The notes under the pieces: generated by a model
Databases searched by the model: none
Seen by the model: only the letters and a program-made list of their open reading frames with translations
What the model was told of the DNA's origin: nothing
DNA from: Marchantia polymorpha subsp. ruderalis
Lineage: Eukaryota; Streptophyta; Marchantiopsida; Marchantiales; Marchantiaceae
DNA: 64,000 nucleotides
Assembly (NCBI GenBank): GCA_037833965.1
Contig: AP031354.1
Coordinates: forward strand, 1,590,001-1,654,000
Reading direction: 5' to 3'
Program-made: the position numbers and the translations under genes
Part shown: positions 53,092 to 64,000 of the stretch, one piece after another
How the letters are laid out: each line of letters begins with the position of its first letter
How positions within the stretch are numbered: the first letter of the stretch is position 1

Positions 53092-56000
53092 ATGGCTGCT
53101 ATGCCAGAGTACCTTTGGTTTGTGATCGTCGGGGCGTTTGTAGCTTTCGCCTTCGGGTGGGGTAATGGTGAGTTTCAATCTCTTATGGTCGACATCGTGA
53201 CTGTATATTCTAATTAACTCCAACTCTTGCTCTTCACTATCATCGATAAAACCAGCAGATTGCAATTACCATGTACCTTTCACCTAAACTAGTAATGGTC
53301 GAATATACCAGATGCAATCCGAGTTTAGCAATCAAATCACAGCCCTTGGCTACGAGAAGTATACATGCATGAAACTGATGTTGTTCTGGACATGTGCAGG
53401 TGCCAATGATCTGGCTAATGGATTTGCCACATCTGTAGGGAGCAAAACCCTTACTATGGGTCAGGCGGTTCTGGTGGGTTTAAACTTCAATTCAGGAATT
53501 GAGCATGTTATCTTAACATATATGTGAAAGGTCGTATGAATTTTCTAAAAGAATCCAATTAGATTGCGCTGATATGTAATCTGCAATACCTGCAGATTGC
53601 TATAGTTTTTGACTTCCTGGGAGCCATCCTTTTGGGCCGAGTAGTGACATCCACAATTGCTAGTGGAGTTGCTGATCTGAACAGCTTCCTCGGAAATCCT
53701 GAGGTGTATGCTTATGGGATGATCTGTGCCTGCACGGCTGGCTCATTCTGGCTGGCGGTGGCTTCTCGAATTGGAGTAAATGTCTCTGGGACTCATTTCA
53801 TCGGTGAGTAATCGTCGGTTTCACCTTCTCAACAATTGTTTCCTATTGACTATACGATCTTGGTCCATATCTGGACTTTTTATGTGTCAAGCAAAAAAAA
53901 TAACTTCGAGGAACTGGTCTTGGAATGCTGTCCAGTCGGTGGCATTGTGGCCTTCTCTTTGATTTGGGATGGCAAGGACGCCATCATTTGGGCAGAAAGA
54001 GACAACTCCATCGATGCATTTCCTTACAAGGGAGTGGTATCCATTGCTACATCTTGGGTCATGTCTCCAATCTTGGCTGCAGCGGGTTCAGGGCTACTCT
54101 TCTTAGCCCTCCGAACACTGGTGCTGCGACGCAAGAACGCTTACAAAGTTGCATTCTGGACTTTGCCTCCTACTATCTTCTTCACTGTGTTCGTCAACAT
54201 GTACTTCATCTTCACAAAGGTCAAGATCTGCCGATGAAAATTACATCATCAAATCTTTCATAAATTGTCAAACTCTGGAAGATGTCCGTGATACATGAAG
54301 ATAAGATCCACGAATGTTCATTGGTATGACGGAGATATCTTTGTATTGTGCAGGGAGCCAAGAAGCAGATGGACAAGGATGGCGTTCATTGGTCATACTC
54401 CAAGACGGCGTGGATTTCTGCTATCATAGCAGCTGGTTCAGCTATTTTGTCTGCATTCACTGTCGTTCCGTTCTTATACAGGAAGATGAATGCCACGTTC
54501 GACAGGTAAGAATTCTTTCCAGTGCAATTGACATTGCATCTGATTCGGATTTGAATGTCAAACATATCATAGGACCACACATATTTCAGACAGCTCTGAA
54601 CATATGGAGCACATTTCATTCAGATTAGAATTGGATGAAATTGTTCAATTTGATATTTCTCTTTATGCTTGGATTTCTGGTTGCAATTTTAATCACATCA
54701 TTGCTTACAAATAGTGATTTTCAGTGAAGGTAACCGGATCGGGGAGTTCAACTTAACGGCTGGAGTCGATAGCGAGAACCAAAGAAAAGTTGTGGAATCT
54801 GAGGAGAAGACGACACAAGACAAAGCACCTCTAAGTTTCGGATCCAAGATTTGGAAAATCATATCTCATGGATGGACGCAAGATATCCACAACGTGGTCA
54901 ACACAAACCAAACAGTCGGAGACATCCACAAGCACGCAGAGGTTTTCGAGCCAAGAGTGGAATATGCCTTCATGTATCTTCAAGTAAGTCTGTCAAGAGG
55001 CTTCTTTGCTCGACAGATATTTGTAATATTCATTTCAGAATCTGGATCATGTAACTTAAGAGCTCTGGATGTCTTCTCCATTCCTGCAGGTTTTCTCGGC
55101 AATCTGTGTGATCTTCTCACATGGAGCTGGAGAAGTTGGTTATGCAGCTGGACCTATGTCCATCATCCTTCAAGTGTACGAAGACGGGAAGCTGACGAAA
55201 AATGTGCAACCTAAGATGTGGGTCGTTGTATTCGGGGGTCTCGCTTTGATCTCCGGTCTGGCTACTTATGGATACCACACCATGCGCACGATGGGAGTCA
55301 AGCTCGTGAAGATTACCCCTACTCGTGGATTCTGTGCAGAGCTCGCCACAGCTATGGTCGTCATGGTTGCATCTCAGTGAGTTTTTATCCAAGGGTGTTC
55401 CTCATCTCAATGGTTGAAACCATGCTTCAATGGTTGATTTCAATTTTGAACATATCCTTCGGATGTGAAGATTCAAATCTCATTTGTTTCGTTTTTGAAG
55501 TGCAGTTCTCCATCCGAATCACACCTTTCAGTATTCACTGATGGGAAACACATGAGACAAGTCGGTCCATATTATCTATGCTTTGTCTGCGAATGTCCGA
55601 TTCCAAACCATGTCTAGGTCAAAAGAATAGCAGCAGCCATGTTGTTGGTTAAATTGTTTTGATCTGGCCATGAACTTGCTAACCATGTTAGCCATGTTCT
55701 TTTGACAGGTACGGCCTTCCTCAATCTGGAAGTCTGGTCATTGTTGGTGCCATCGTGGGTGTTGGACTGGTCGAGGGATCCAAGGGTGTGAACTGGAAGC
55801 AGTTTGGCATACAAGTGGTAGGATGGGCTGTCAGCACAGTCGTGGTGGGACTGACAGTCGCTACACTCTTCGCACAGGTGCCTTCTTATAGTTTTCACGT
55901 CACTTGACACGCTTTAGACAGTAAGATTTTTAACTTCTAATTAGATGTATCATAGGCGGAAACTCTGGGTTGATGATTCAAGTCAACTGCTTCTGAATCA

Positions 56001-56601
56001 GAGACAGCACTATTTCAGAAACCTGATGAACACAGCTTGATTGTAATGTCGTGGACCAGGGACTTTACGCACCCTCTGCCATCGACGCGAAAGCTGTTAT
56101 CTCGTACAAGACGGAACTAGCCAGCATCAACACTCAATGGTACAAGGAATTCAATACCACCCTTCAATCTTACAAGGAAGCCAGTGCTGCCGGAGTCCTT
56201 GACCGTTTACCCAACGCTACATGGGTCGAGCTCAACGCAACTCTTGCCAAAAATGCCAAGGCTGCCAAGGACTTGGGCGACTTCAAGAAATACGCTGCTA
56301 GTAAGTCAAGCTTCAATATCAAATCTATGCTGCAATCCTGAATAGATTTATGTAGGATTAGAAAAGATCTTGGTTTAACTTGAACTGTTTGTGACTTGCA
56401 GAGAAACCCGCAGCGTACATCAATTCGCTGAACACTCTGTTTGCCTTGTACCAAGACAACAGCATTCTTACTATTGGACAGAACAACATTTACAATGGGT
56501 CTTTGACATGCAACAGTAATATCGTCGCAGACATAGCAAATGGTACACGAGTCGCATGTATTGCTCCAAAGCTAATCGATCCAGGGACCAAATTTCAGTA
56601 A
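53092..56601 (+). CDS. PiT2: PiT/PHO4-type Na+/phosphate symporter, 10 exons
   Basis: Exons 53092-53167, 53400-53473, 53596-53803, 53936-54219, 54354-54505, 54725-54983, 55090-55376, 55709-55877, 56060-56300, 56402-56601; 1950 coding bases, 649 residues, no internal stop. All introns GT-AG. Predicted sodium-coupled phosphate uptake at the plasma membrane. N-half signature GANDLANGFATSVGSK (26-41) and SGTH (114-117); charged central loop about 255-350; second-half motifs altered (SHGAGEVGYAAGP at 361-373, LPQSGSL at 450-456). The C-terminal tail of about 145 residues has N-glycosylation-type sites (NTT, NAT, NGS) and looks non-cytosolic. Nearly identical to PiT1 in protein, while introns have diverged. 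S3 lies convergent downstream. Confidence 0.92.
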
Positions 56602-57401
56602 GCCATGATGCAAACTATGTAGGAACGTAGTCATTAATATCAGGCCTGGAAGATCTGGCGACTGAAATCCAGGTATTTACAACCTTCTTGGTTGTTGTAG
56701 CTACATCAGAAATTTTTATTTAAATGTCTCACACGGCATATCTTTCGTGCATTGAGTCCGAAATTTGGCTACAACAACTCAATCCAAGCAACTATTCGGC
56801 CACAGAATATCAATCAAGCGAGACCGAGTACTCGCCCTCCACAGCTCGAAATTTCGAAGTTCAAAAGATATTGGGCATTGCTGATAAATCTTTAGCGACG
56901 GGTTTTAGTTCCAGTATCGAATATATATTTCATACTGGTTAGAATTTGTAATGTGGCGTATCAAAGATTCTGATCGGAGCATACATTTTCTGTACAGACG
57001 GCTAAACCATATGAATTTTTGAGGTTGCACCTTGTTTCCTTGGCGAAGGTTCAATCTGCCTCGGTCACAGATGAAGGTACATGGAAACAGCGCTCACTAC
57101 ATGTTCTTCCAGTTAGGAGGGAGCCATCGACTTTAACCCAGCAGATAATCCACGATAATGATCATGATGACGTTTCTGCAAAAGTTTTGCGCAGAAGCGT
57201 CCAAAACTGAATTATCCTCGAGTTTCCCATTTGCCAGAGTTTAAAATGTATATTTACCACGGACCAATTTAGATTTCAAGAAATTCACGTTTTATTCATA
57301 TTATTGATTCACAATGTCCGCCATTCCTTGTACAAGACTGCATTTCTATCGAGCGTGAAGCAGAAGCGGATTCTTCATATCAAATCCGCTGACAATAAGT
57401 T
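56602..57401. other. Convergent 3' flanks of PiT2 and S3
   Basis: Non-coding. 57140-57401 matches the S2 3' flank at about 9850-10096 (shared GATGACGTTTC, CGTCCAAAACTGAAT, CCGCTGACAATAAG), confirming the S2-S3 duplication. A stretch near 57030 also matches the S1 flank near 1990. Confidence 0.6.
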
Positions 57402-57958
57402 CTATGCATTTGGGTCCATTTTGAACCTCCTGCATTCGTCCTCCACAAAGCCGCCCTGCTTGCCGTTCTCGCCGCCGGTGTTGCATTCGTCCGTGGGTCG
57501 TCGCAGCAGCCTTCCGCAGTCGTTCTCGTCCATTGTGAACGAGCAGCCCCTGAACGCCTCCGCCGAGATGTCGATGTGGCCGGTCTCGGGAGACGGGAAG
57601 TCGTAGCGCTGGTCCACCTTTCGGCCGTCGGCAAAAGTCTGACCTTTGTATCGTGCGCAGAATGAGTTGAGCGCGTTGATGATCTGTGGTGAGCCCCACG
57701 TTAGATTTGTAAACTTAGATTTCCAATTTCAGATTAATGGACACAGTAAGAGTACGCTATAGAGTCTGATCCAATGATTTTAAGATTCGAAGTGTGGAGA
57801 CGAATATGGCGAAGGAGGAGGAGGATTCTCACCCTTGCTCGGGTGAACTTTCTCCCGGAGTTGTAGCAAGTGACCCTCTCGGCACATTGGGCGAGCGGTA
57901 GCCAGGAGGCCGCCACCAGAGTGGCCAGCAAGAACGCAAAGAGGATAACACGGGCCAT
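57402..57958 (-). CDS. S3: small secreted six-cysteine protein
   Basis: Exons 57833-57958 (42 codons) and 57402-57683 (93 codons plus stop), GT-AG intron 57684-57832, 135 residues. Signal peptide MARVILFAFLLATLVAA, then the same mature domain as S2 with all six cysteines (CYNSG, SFC, GCSF, DCGR, DECNT, EDECRR). It has an intact donor (AGG|GTGAGA) and a TATA box, so with S2 it is one of two apparently functional copies. Exon 2 differs from S2 by only a few bases. Extracellular role unknown. Confidence 0.82.
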
Positions 57959-58011
57959 GGGTACCGCAGAATCTGAAAATAGGAAGAGAGATGAGCTGCT
58001 AGTGTTGCTGA

Positions 58012-58970
58012 GAGCTGTGAGTGTGATTCATAGCAGCTGAATCGTGTTTATATAAGACTCCGATGGTTCGGACTTCTGACCCGATAGCCTTGAGTCTCGC
58101 CAAAAAAGTTGGAGGACCAGCAGTCCAGCGGACTTGATAAAGGATAATCATGAAGCTAGTGAAAAAAGTGAAGAAAGAAAGGATTCCTTTCTGCTTCTGC
58201 ATTGATGAATCTTGGATGGGTTTGGAAGTAAATCTCTTCTGTAAGAGGAACTCTACATGATCTTTTCACACTGTCAATAACAAACAGAATCTGGTCATCA
58301 GATAAAGCCTAAGAAAAAGCCTCGATTTGCACGTATATTTACTCTAATATAAATCAATAATTTAGAAACCATTGCTTACACTTTGCACGAATCCAAAGTG
58401 TAGATAAGATTTCTGTATGAACAGGTATTTTGTATATGATTTATTGAGGACATATTCAGCTTACTTTACATAGCAAATAAAAGAATTTTTTTAGAAAACA
58501 TTATAATTAGCTAGGAGTTGCACTCAAGCATGAGTGTGCTGGTATTGAGAATTCTTCAGAGAGTAAGGGATCCGCCAGCATAAGCCTTGATGATATGTTC
58601 AAAGGTGTGCCAAAACCAAAGCAAGAGCAAAGTGCTCAATAGAGTGCGAAAGAAATGTCTTGACGCAAAGAAATCACGTTAGTTCAAAATTTATACAAAG
58701 AGTATTCAATCTGTCATGCTGATGGCACACTGAAGAACAGTGTTAGTGTTGCAACTTACTAAATTGGTACGAGACTTTTTGTCACTGCGATGTGATTCAT
58801 GTGCCCTGAGCTTAATCGAAATTATGGGTTATGAAAATGTGAGCAAATGTACTAGACGATTGTTGCAAATTAGAAAAGTAGAGAAAATGACTTCGCATAA
58901 CATTTGAAGTATCTAGTACTCAAGAATTAGAATTCTCTTGTAGTTATCAAGATTTTGTAATAATTTGATT
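58012..58970. repeat. Inverted-repeat right arm (uninterrupted)
   Basis: Diverged reverse complement of 45660-45925 plus 50808-51530. It holds the S3 promoter and upstream sequence and shows the pre-insertion state of the E6 target near 58748-58765. Confidence 0.75.
58047..58056 (-). promoter_or_regulatory. TATA box of S3
   Basis: Minus strand TTATATAAAC about 90 bases upstream of the ATG, followed by a leader resembling those of S2 and S4. Confidence 0.6.
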
Positions 58971-60991
58971 AATTTATATTATATTATTTATATGATATCA
59001 TATCTTATATTACAATTTTTTTAGTGTATACTTGTCTAAGGTAAATATTTTCATAGTTAAAAGTTTTTTATCAAAATTTAAGAATTATTTTAATTTTAAA
59101 TTGTCATGTGTATACGTGTTTTCTGTAATTAGCATTGGGTTGGATTTAACTCTATTTAAGTTAAGCCAAAATAGACTTTAGGTTAGTTTATTCCTGTCGG
59201 AGATTATAATTGTGTTTACTCAAAGAATTTTCAATTCTTTGAGTTGAGAATTATGGAAAGATGATAGCGTGGTAATTATTGTGGAGCAAATCTCAACACC
59301 TAAACTTGTAACGAGACAACTTGGCAGGCGGCAGCCGCAAAGATGGATTCATTACCTACACGACTAGCCATTGATTATTGTTCCTTGTGTGTGTATGGTA
59401 GAGAATCAGAGAAATTTGTTTCGCTTGGTGAAATCTACAAGACAAGTGTATGTCTAGCCAAAGTTTTGCTTGATTTGATGCACAGCCCTTGATTTTAGAG
59501 ATCAAAGTTGGAGCCTTGTCCATTCGAGATTTAGACATCACTTGGTGCTGCCATTGATAGATCTTACTTCATGATCAGGGAAAACGTATAAGTGCAATTG
59601 AAGAATAGTGATGCATATGATAGCTCACGGCTTACAGTTCCTGTTGTGGTTACATCAGAAGAATTGAATGATGTGTTTGTTGGTGGAGCAGTTTATATCT
59701 AATGGGTTTTTAGATAGACTACTAGATGGAGACATCTGCATATCGCTCTAGTTGACAATCAAGGAATGGACGTATGAGCAAACTACGTGTAAGATTTAGT
59801 TTTGGAGCTAGCTTCTTTTTCTATAATATTGGCATCCGTTGCGGATTTTAGCAAAATGCTTACGTGACCCAATGATTTGTTGAAGATCAACATGTCGGCT
59901 GATGAAACTCTAGTCTATGAGTATGTGGAGGAGGTAGTGAGCTTAACAGCGGCAATAACCTCTTTCTTAGACATTCCACTTTGGCGTTTTTGCCCTGAGT
60001 TACAACAAGAGTCTGATAGCTTGATGAACAAGTCTTAGAGTAAAGCCTCTTTACCGTAGGAGATAGAGAAATCTCATGATGATCAACCTATTTGTGGTCC
60101 TACCGCGATATCGCCATTGGTTACTACATTTGCATGGGAATATTGCCCACAAGATGTATGTGTGTTTAATCTTTTTGGTGAGATCAGCAGAGGTTTGGTT
60201 ACAGTGTTGTAGTCATATATTTGCGTACACATATACTTGTATATGGAGAAAAATGAGATTCCACGTTGAGTCTCCTCACAACATATTGCACAGTTGATGT
60301 TGTAGTATACTTCATTGTTGCCACGATCAGCTGATTGAGGATACCATAAAGCGTTGACTTCAGATATTTTATTGTTGGGACACCAGACCTTGATCGGATT
60401 GGCCTTATTGATTTAGTGATTGCGAGATGTTCATGCTAGAATCACATACGCGCTATTAATGAAGCAGAATTGCAAGACCCTATATCTTGGATGTTTTTGG
60501 GAATGTTATATGTGTATCAGGTTCATTCCCCAACATATATTTTAGAGAATGTGTCATTGTTGGGTGACACTTGAACCCAATTGATTACGAGTGTTTATGA
60601 TATCATTTCATGAATTGGATCAGCCGTATAGTTAGATGGTGCAAGGATTGTATCACGTGCTCATCATTCACGATTATGATAGACAAACCTCTTGCCATGA
60701 AAGATATTACGCCAGTCTATGATTTTGTGCAGCGTGATCATACACTCACAATCTAAGATATTTTGGATTTTCCGTCACGTTCTAAGGTGATGAAAGTTGC
60801 AGATAGATTACCTATGACATTGGTGAATTGCATAAGTCAACCTTGGATGGCTTTACCCACGATGTTTAGTTTTCCCGCATCACATGCCTATTTAAATGAT
60901 GGACCTGAACTTGTATGTGATTCTAAAGTGCATAAGTTGGTGGAGCCAAACGATGATGAGAGAGAGCGTGTGATGGAGTTAATGATAGGTC
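58971..60991. other. AT-rich intergenic stretch, no gene recognised
   Basis: No supported gene. A 78-codon ORF at 60763-60999 and nearby fragments have the look of decayed coding sequence but I recognise nothing. E5 begins at its right edge. Confidence 0.45.
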
Positions 60992-61267
60992 TCTGGTAAC
61001 ACACTTTTTGTTTTTTTTGCAGAATTTAAACAATTTTAGAAAAGAAGTACCGAAGCAGTGTCTGTAGTTAGGAAATGGTACGTTAAATAGAGTGGATTGA
61101 GGAGATCGTCACGAGATCACGAAGAATCGCGGAGTTGGACGTACCAGCGCCAAACGCCTTCGGCGCCTTCGGCAAGATCTCCTTTGCTGAGGTGTCTCTA
61201 CTCACGCGCCTCCAGCGCTTAGGGAAGGTACGCTTCCGGCACAGACACCTCCGGAGGAGATGTCGCT
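60992..61267 (+). mobile_element. E5: start of an E1-family LTR, interrupted by E4
   Basis: 276 bases match the first part of the E1 LTR read in sense (TGGTAACACACTTTTTG, the TAAATAGAGTGGATTGA block, GAGGTGTCTCTACTCACGCGCC), then stop abruptly at E4. The first dinucleotide is TC rather than TG. The rest of E5 would lie beyond the window. Confidence 0.8.
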
Positions 61268-64000
61268 TGTGGTACCCCACTTTTGGCAATTTTGAGGAAA
61301 TTAAAACATTTTTGGAAAACTGTACCCTGGCAGCATTGTAAATAGCCTTCGGTACATCAAAACAGAGTGAATCCGGAAGATCGCGGGGATTCTCGAGGGA
61401 TCTTGTAGAATCTGGGATTTGGGGTGCCGCAGTAAGGACAGGCACCACCCTCCCTGCGAGCTCCGCAGTTAGGATCTCTACAGCGCAAGGCGCAAAATCC
61501 GCCTTCGGAGGTTGCGTCCGCGGCTGTAGGGAAACCCCCCGTAATTAGGTAAACCCTCGGGCGCCTTGACCAAGTTAGGATCCCGTTGGAAAGAGCTCGA
61601 CGCGCTGATTCTAACGAGCCCAAGAACGCTTGGAACGGACGAGGACTTAGGGAGTTATCACTACTGGGAGAAACGGAGGCGGTCGCCTACGGCGGAAGGA
61701 GTTCGCCACCGGCGCGAATTCCGCCTACGCGGAAGGCGGAATCAAGTTTTGTCCTATGCGCGGACGAAGGCGTTCGCCTGTGCAAAGGCGAAGTAGGGTT
61801 AGGGAAGGCGCGAAGTCCGCCTACGCACAGGCGTTCGCCTGCGCACAGGCACTTCGGCGTCGGCGGAAAATCCGCCTTGGGCCCTAGAAATGCGCCTTGT
61901 GAGGTAGAAAGTGTACGGCGCCTTCCGCGCCAGCGCAGCGCCGCGTACGTCGGAAGAGCCGCCAGAGTAATCCAACAGGTACGGACCGTGCGGACGGCAC
62001 GGGTGGATGCGCTCTTGGACGGACGGAGTTGCGGCGGCGGAAGCGCCAACGGAGAGACAAGGAACGGACGGACTGGACGGAGACGGCTGACCACGGTCAA
62101 CGCCTTCCGCGCCAGCGCAGCGCCGCGGACGAAATTCGCCTGCGCACAGGCGAACGCCTGTGCACAGGAGGATGGAGTTCCGCACCGGCGGAGGATCCAC
62201 CGAGGCTTCCGCCTGTGCACAGGCAGGAGTTGAATTTTTGTCCGACATGCGGACACACGCGTCAAGGCAGAAGGAGATTGGCCGAGGGGCGGTACGAACA
62301 AGTGTACCGCGCAAGGCGGAAAACTCGCCTTCGGCGCTACGCCCCCATGTCCGGAGGGTGACACGCTCGCGGAGTTCAAATCCGCCAATTCGAGCGTGAG
62401 AGTTTAATCGACGACGGCGGAGCGTGAAGCCGCGCGTGAGAGCGAAGACCGTTCCAGCGTACAGCCGGCGCGGCCATCAAGTGAGACGTTCTTCACGACC
62501 AAGAGCCGACCATGACCTTCGACCGGGCGGCGGAGAGCGTCCCATTCTTGAATTCGCGATTCCAATCTCTTGTGCGCGCTGCGCGCATCCATCTGCTGGC
62601 TGCGGACCATTCTCGTCGTCGTCGCACAGGAGATTTCTTGTTGATTGAGGGAGAAGTGAGTGCGCGTGATTTGGAATTGAGAGCGATTAGAGTTTGCCGA
62701 GAGAGAAAGAAACGCGGACAGTGCGGAAGTAGAATGAGCGGGCGAGCGAACCCCAGGAACGCAATGACGAGACCGGGCAGATTGCGGATGGTGCCACTTC
62801 GCCTGCCGCAGAACGGGCTGCGCGCTTTCGAGGAGCGCTTAATAGCAAGAAAGCTCGATTTCTTGCTATGGGGATGGAATTACATCTGCGCGAATATGGT
62901 GCGCGAGTGGCTAGAGCCACAGGGACCACCCTCGCGCGGATTGCGTCCGCATGTTGACCGGTGGACAGTCCAAGATTGGGCGCAGGCGTTGGGAAGATGT
63001 GCTGGCATGCCAGGGCATCTCCTTTTCGACAGTGAGAGCATCAAGGTGACCAAGCAAGAAGAGGCGCAATTTGTGGAGCTGTTCAAGACCGGGAGGTCAA
63101 CCAAGAATGGGTACAGGACCCGTGATTACAAGGATCGATTTCGCCGGACTTTGTCCGCGGCGCTGATGCAATTACTGCAGCAGCACCGCGCCTGCTACAT
63201 CACATTGTGGCAGGTCTCTTTTGTGGAGTGCGTCATCGAGGGAACTCCAATTCACTGGGCGAGCATCCTGCACAGGGTGATGCGACAGCACGCGTTTGAG
63301 GAGAAGGGGGGAACTCTAAACCATCTTTCTCCTTTCCTCATCAATTTTTATCGACAGCGGAATTGTTTGACAGCGACGAAGCTTGAACATTTTCCGCCAT
63401 TGTCCATTGACCATCCCGGGAAGTATGTGCGGGAGAACGAGGTCGATACTGACGCAGAGGAGTCCCCGACTTCTACCCCATCAAGACGGAGAGACGAAGG
63501 GAGACACACCCCTGCAGCGCGAGTGCCGCGGAAGCGGCGATGGAGGGAAGAGTCCGAAGAGGAGCAGCATCAAGAACTCTCTGCTCCCATTCGACCGCGG
63601 CCGCTGTGCGAACCATACAACCGGCCGAAGCAGAAGGCACGCAGACTGGTGTTGCCAGCTGACAGTGCAGACACGGCGACGATTGCGACGGAGATAGGAA
63701 GTGCGTCGCCAGAGAGGCGAGAGGAAGCGCGGACGACCGCAGGAGCGACGGGCCACGCTGCAACCTCGTCGGGAGAGAGGCCGCCTACGGGCCAAGGGCC
63801 TCCGGAGTTACCACGTGCGATGCGGACAGAGGTTCCGTTTGCGCACAGGCGAACCTCCGCGGACGGACGAGCCTCCGCGGACCGGCGAACACAAGTGGAC
63901 GTGGATCTACGCTTACGCGTGGGAAGGAGCAGTCCGCCTGTGCACAGGCGCTCACCTGTGCACAGGTCGCCTGTGCACAGGTCACCTGTGCACAGAACAC
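61268..64000 (+). mobile_element. E4: E2-family LTR, truncated by the window end
   Basis: Starts TGTGGTACCCCAC and matches E2 continuously (12659-13205, 28749-29231, 37087 onward) with few differences. It shows the uninterrupted sequence at both the E1 site (about 61811) and the E3 site (about 62293). Bases 61263-61267 (TCGCT) are the candidate target duplication; the partner is out of the window. Confidence 0.85.
62512..64000 (+). CDS. LTR-encoded coiled-coil protein of E4 (partial)
   Basis: Starts at the ATG equivalent to 37303 in E2 (favoured start about 62734, MSGRANPR) and stays homologous to the E2 protein to the window end. It covers the conserved N-terminal domain and the beginning of the low-complexity middle with its GTGCAC palindromes. 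I saw no disrupting change, but did not check every codon. Same unknown function as the E2 copy. Confidence 0.65.
   Translation, partial: MTFDRAAESVPFLNSRFQSLVRAARIHLLAADHSRRRRTGDFLLIEGEVSARDLELRAIRVCRERKKRGQCGSRMSGRANPRNAMTRPGRLRMVPLRLPQNGLRAFEERLIARKLDFLLWGWNYICANMVREWLEPQGPPSRGLRPHVDRWTVQDWAQALGRCAGMPGHLLFDSESIKVTKQEEAQFVELFKTGRSTKNGYRTRDYKDRFRRTLSAALMQLLQQHRACYITLWQVSFVECVIEGTPIHWASILHRVMRQHAFEEKGGTLNHLSPFLINFYRQRNCLTATKLEHFPPLSIDHPGKYVRENEVDTDAEESPTSTPSRRRDEGRHTPAARVPRKRRWREESEEEQHQELSAPIRPRPLCEPYNRPKQKARRLVLPADSADTATIATEIGSASPERREEARTTAGATGHAATSSGERPPTGQGPPELPRAMRTEVPFAHRRTSADGRASADRRTQVDVDLRLRVGRSSPPVHRRSPVHRSPVHRSPVHRT

Noticed and set aside
60763-60999. 78-codon ORF next to E5
   Set aside because: Looks faintly coding, but no family is recognised and it runs into the LTR start; not supportable as a gene.
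1-64000. tRNA or rRNA genes
   Set aside because: No cloverleaf with A and B boxes or rRNA core was seen; the only tRNA-like strings are the retrotransposon primer sites.

Overview
The window is repeat-rich plant nuclear DNA. The evidence is intron-containing genes, Ty3/gypsy retrotransposons of the non-chromodomain type (one with an Asp-tRNA-like primer site), an Emigrant-like miniature transposon and a degenerate TTTAGGG tract. Two genes encode PiT/PHO4-type Na+/phosphate symporters. As far as I know, land plants keep these mainly in bryophytes, so my best guess is a bryophyte, perhaps a Marchantia-like liverwort (inference, about 0.5).

Host genes. Two intact 10-exon phosphate symporter genes (PiT1, 4171-7803, minus; PiT2, 53092-56601, plus) have identical exon lengths and both give 649 residues. 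A third copy survives only as exon 1 and exon 2 relics (9362-9647). Beside each lies one copy of a small secreted six-cysteine protein gene on the minus strand (S1 2415-2974, S2 10097-10686, S3 57402-57958). S1 has lost its splice donor and one cysteine. A fourth copy (S4) survives only as a promoter/5'UTR near 51180-51530. The PiT-S pair has therefore been copied several times, directly and inverted.

Mobile DNA. Between the two host blocks is a nested stack. E2 (12659-41461, plus) is a solo LTR of about 5.4 kb net, flanked by GCCAA. Into it went E1 (13206-28743, minus, TSD CGAAG), a complete gypsy element with two near-identical 4.87 kb LTRs, and E3 (29232-37082, minus, TSD GTAC), a gypsy element with 858 bp LTRs. 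Further right are E6, a solo E1-family LTR (45926-50802, TSD AATAC) inserted in one arm of an inverted repeat, and E4, an E2-family element (61268 to the window end) nested in E5, an E1-family LTR fragment (60992-61267). Undisturbed copies of three of these insertion sites occur elsewhere in the window. Between E2 and E6 lies a relic of another gypsy element whose pol ended in a PHD finger.

The most notable system is the LTR of the E1/E2 families. The U3 part, upstream of the retroviral-type TATA box, carries a long ORF (946 codons in each E1 LTR, 1049 in E2, partial in E4, broken in E6). It encodes a protein with a conserved N-terminal domain, a variable low-complexity middle and a long C-terminal coiled coil. 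Each insertion thus carries two copies of this gene, and each solo LTR still carries one. A hairpin with paired base changes lies just after the TATA box. E1 also joins gag-protease to pol through an in-frame UAG followed by CAA CUA, the tobacco-mosaic-type readthrough context.
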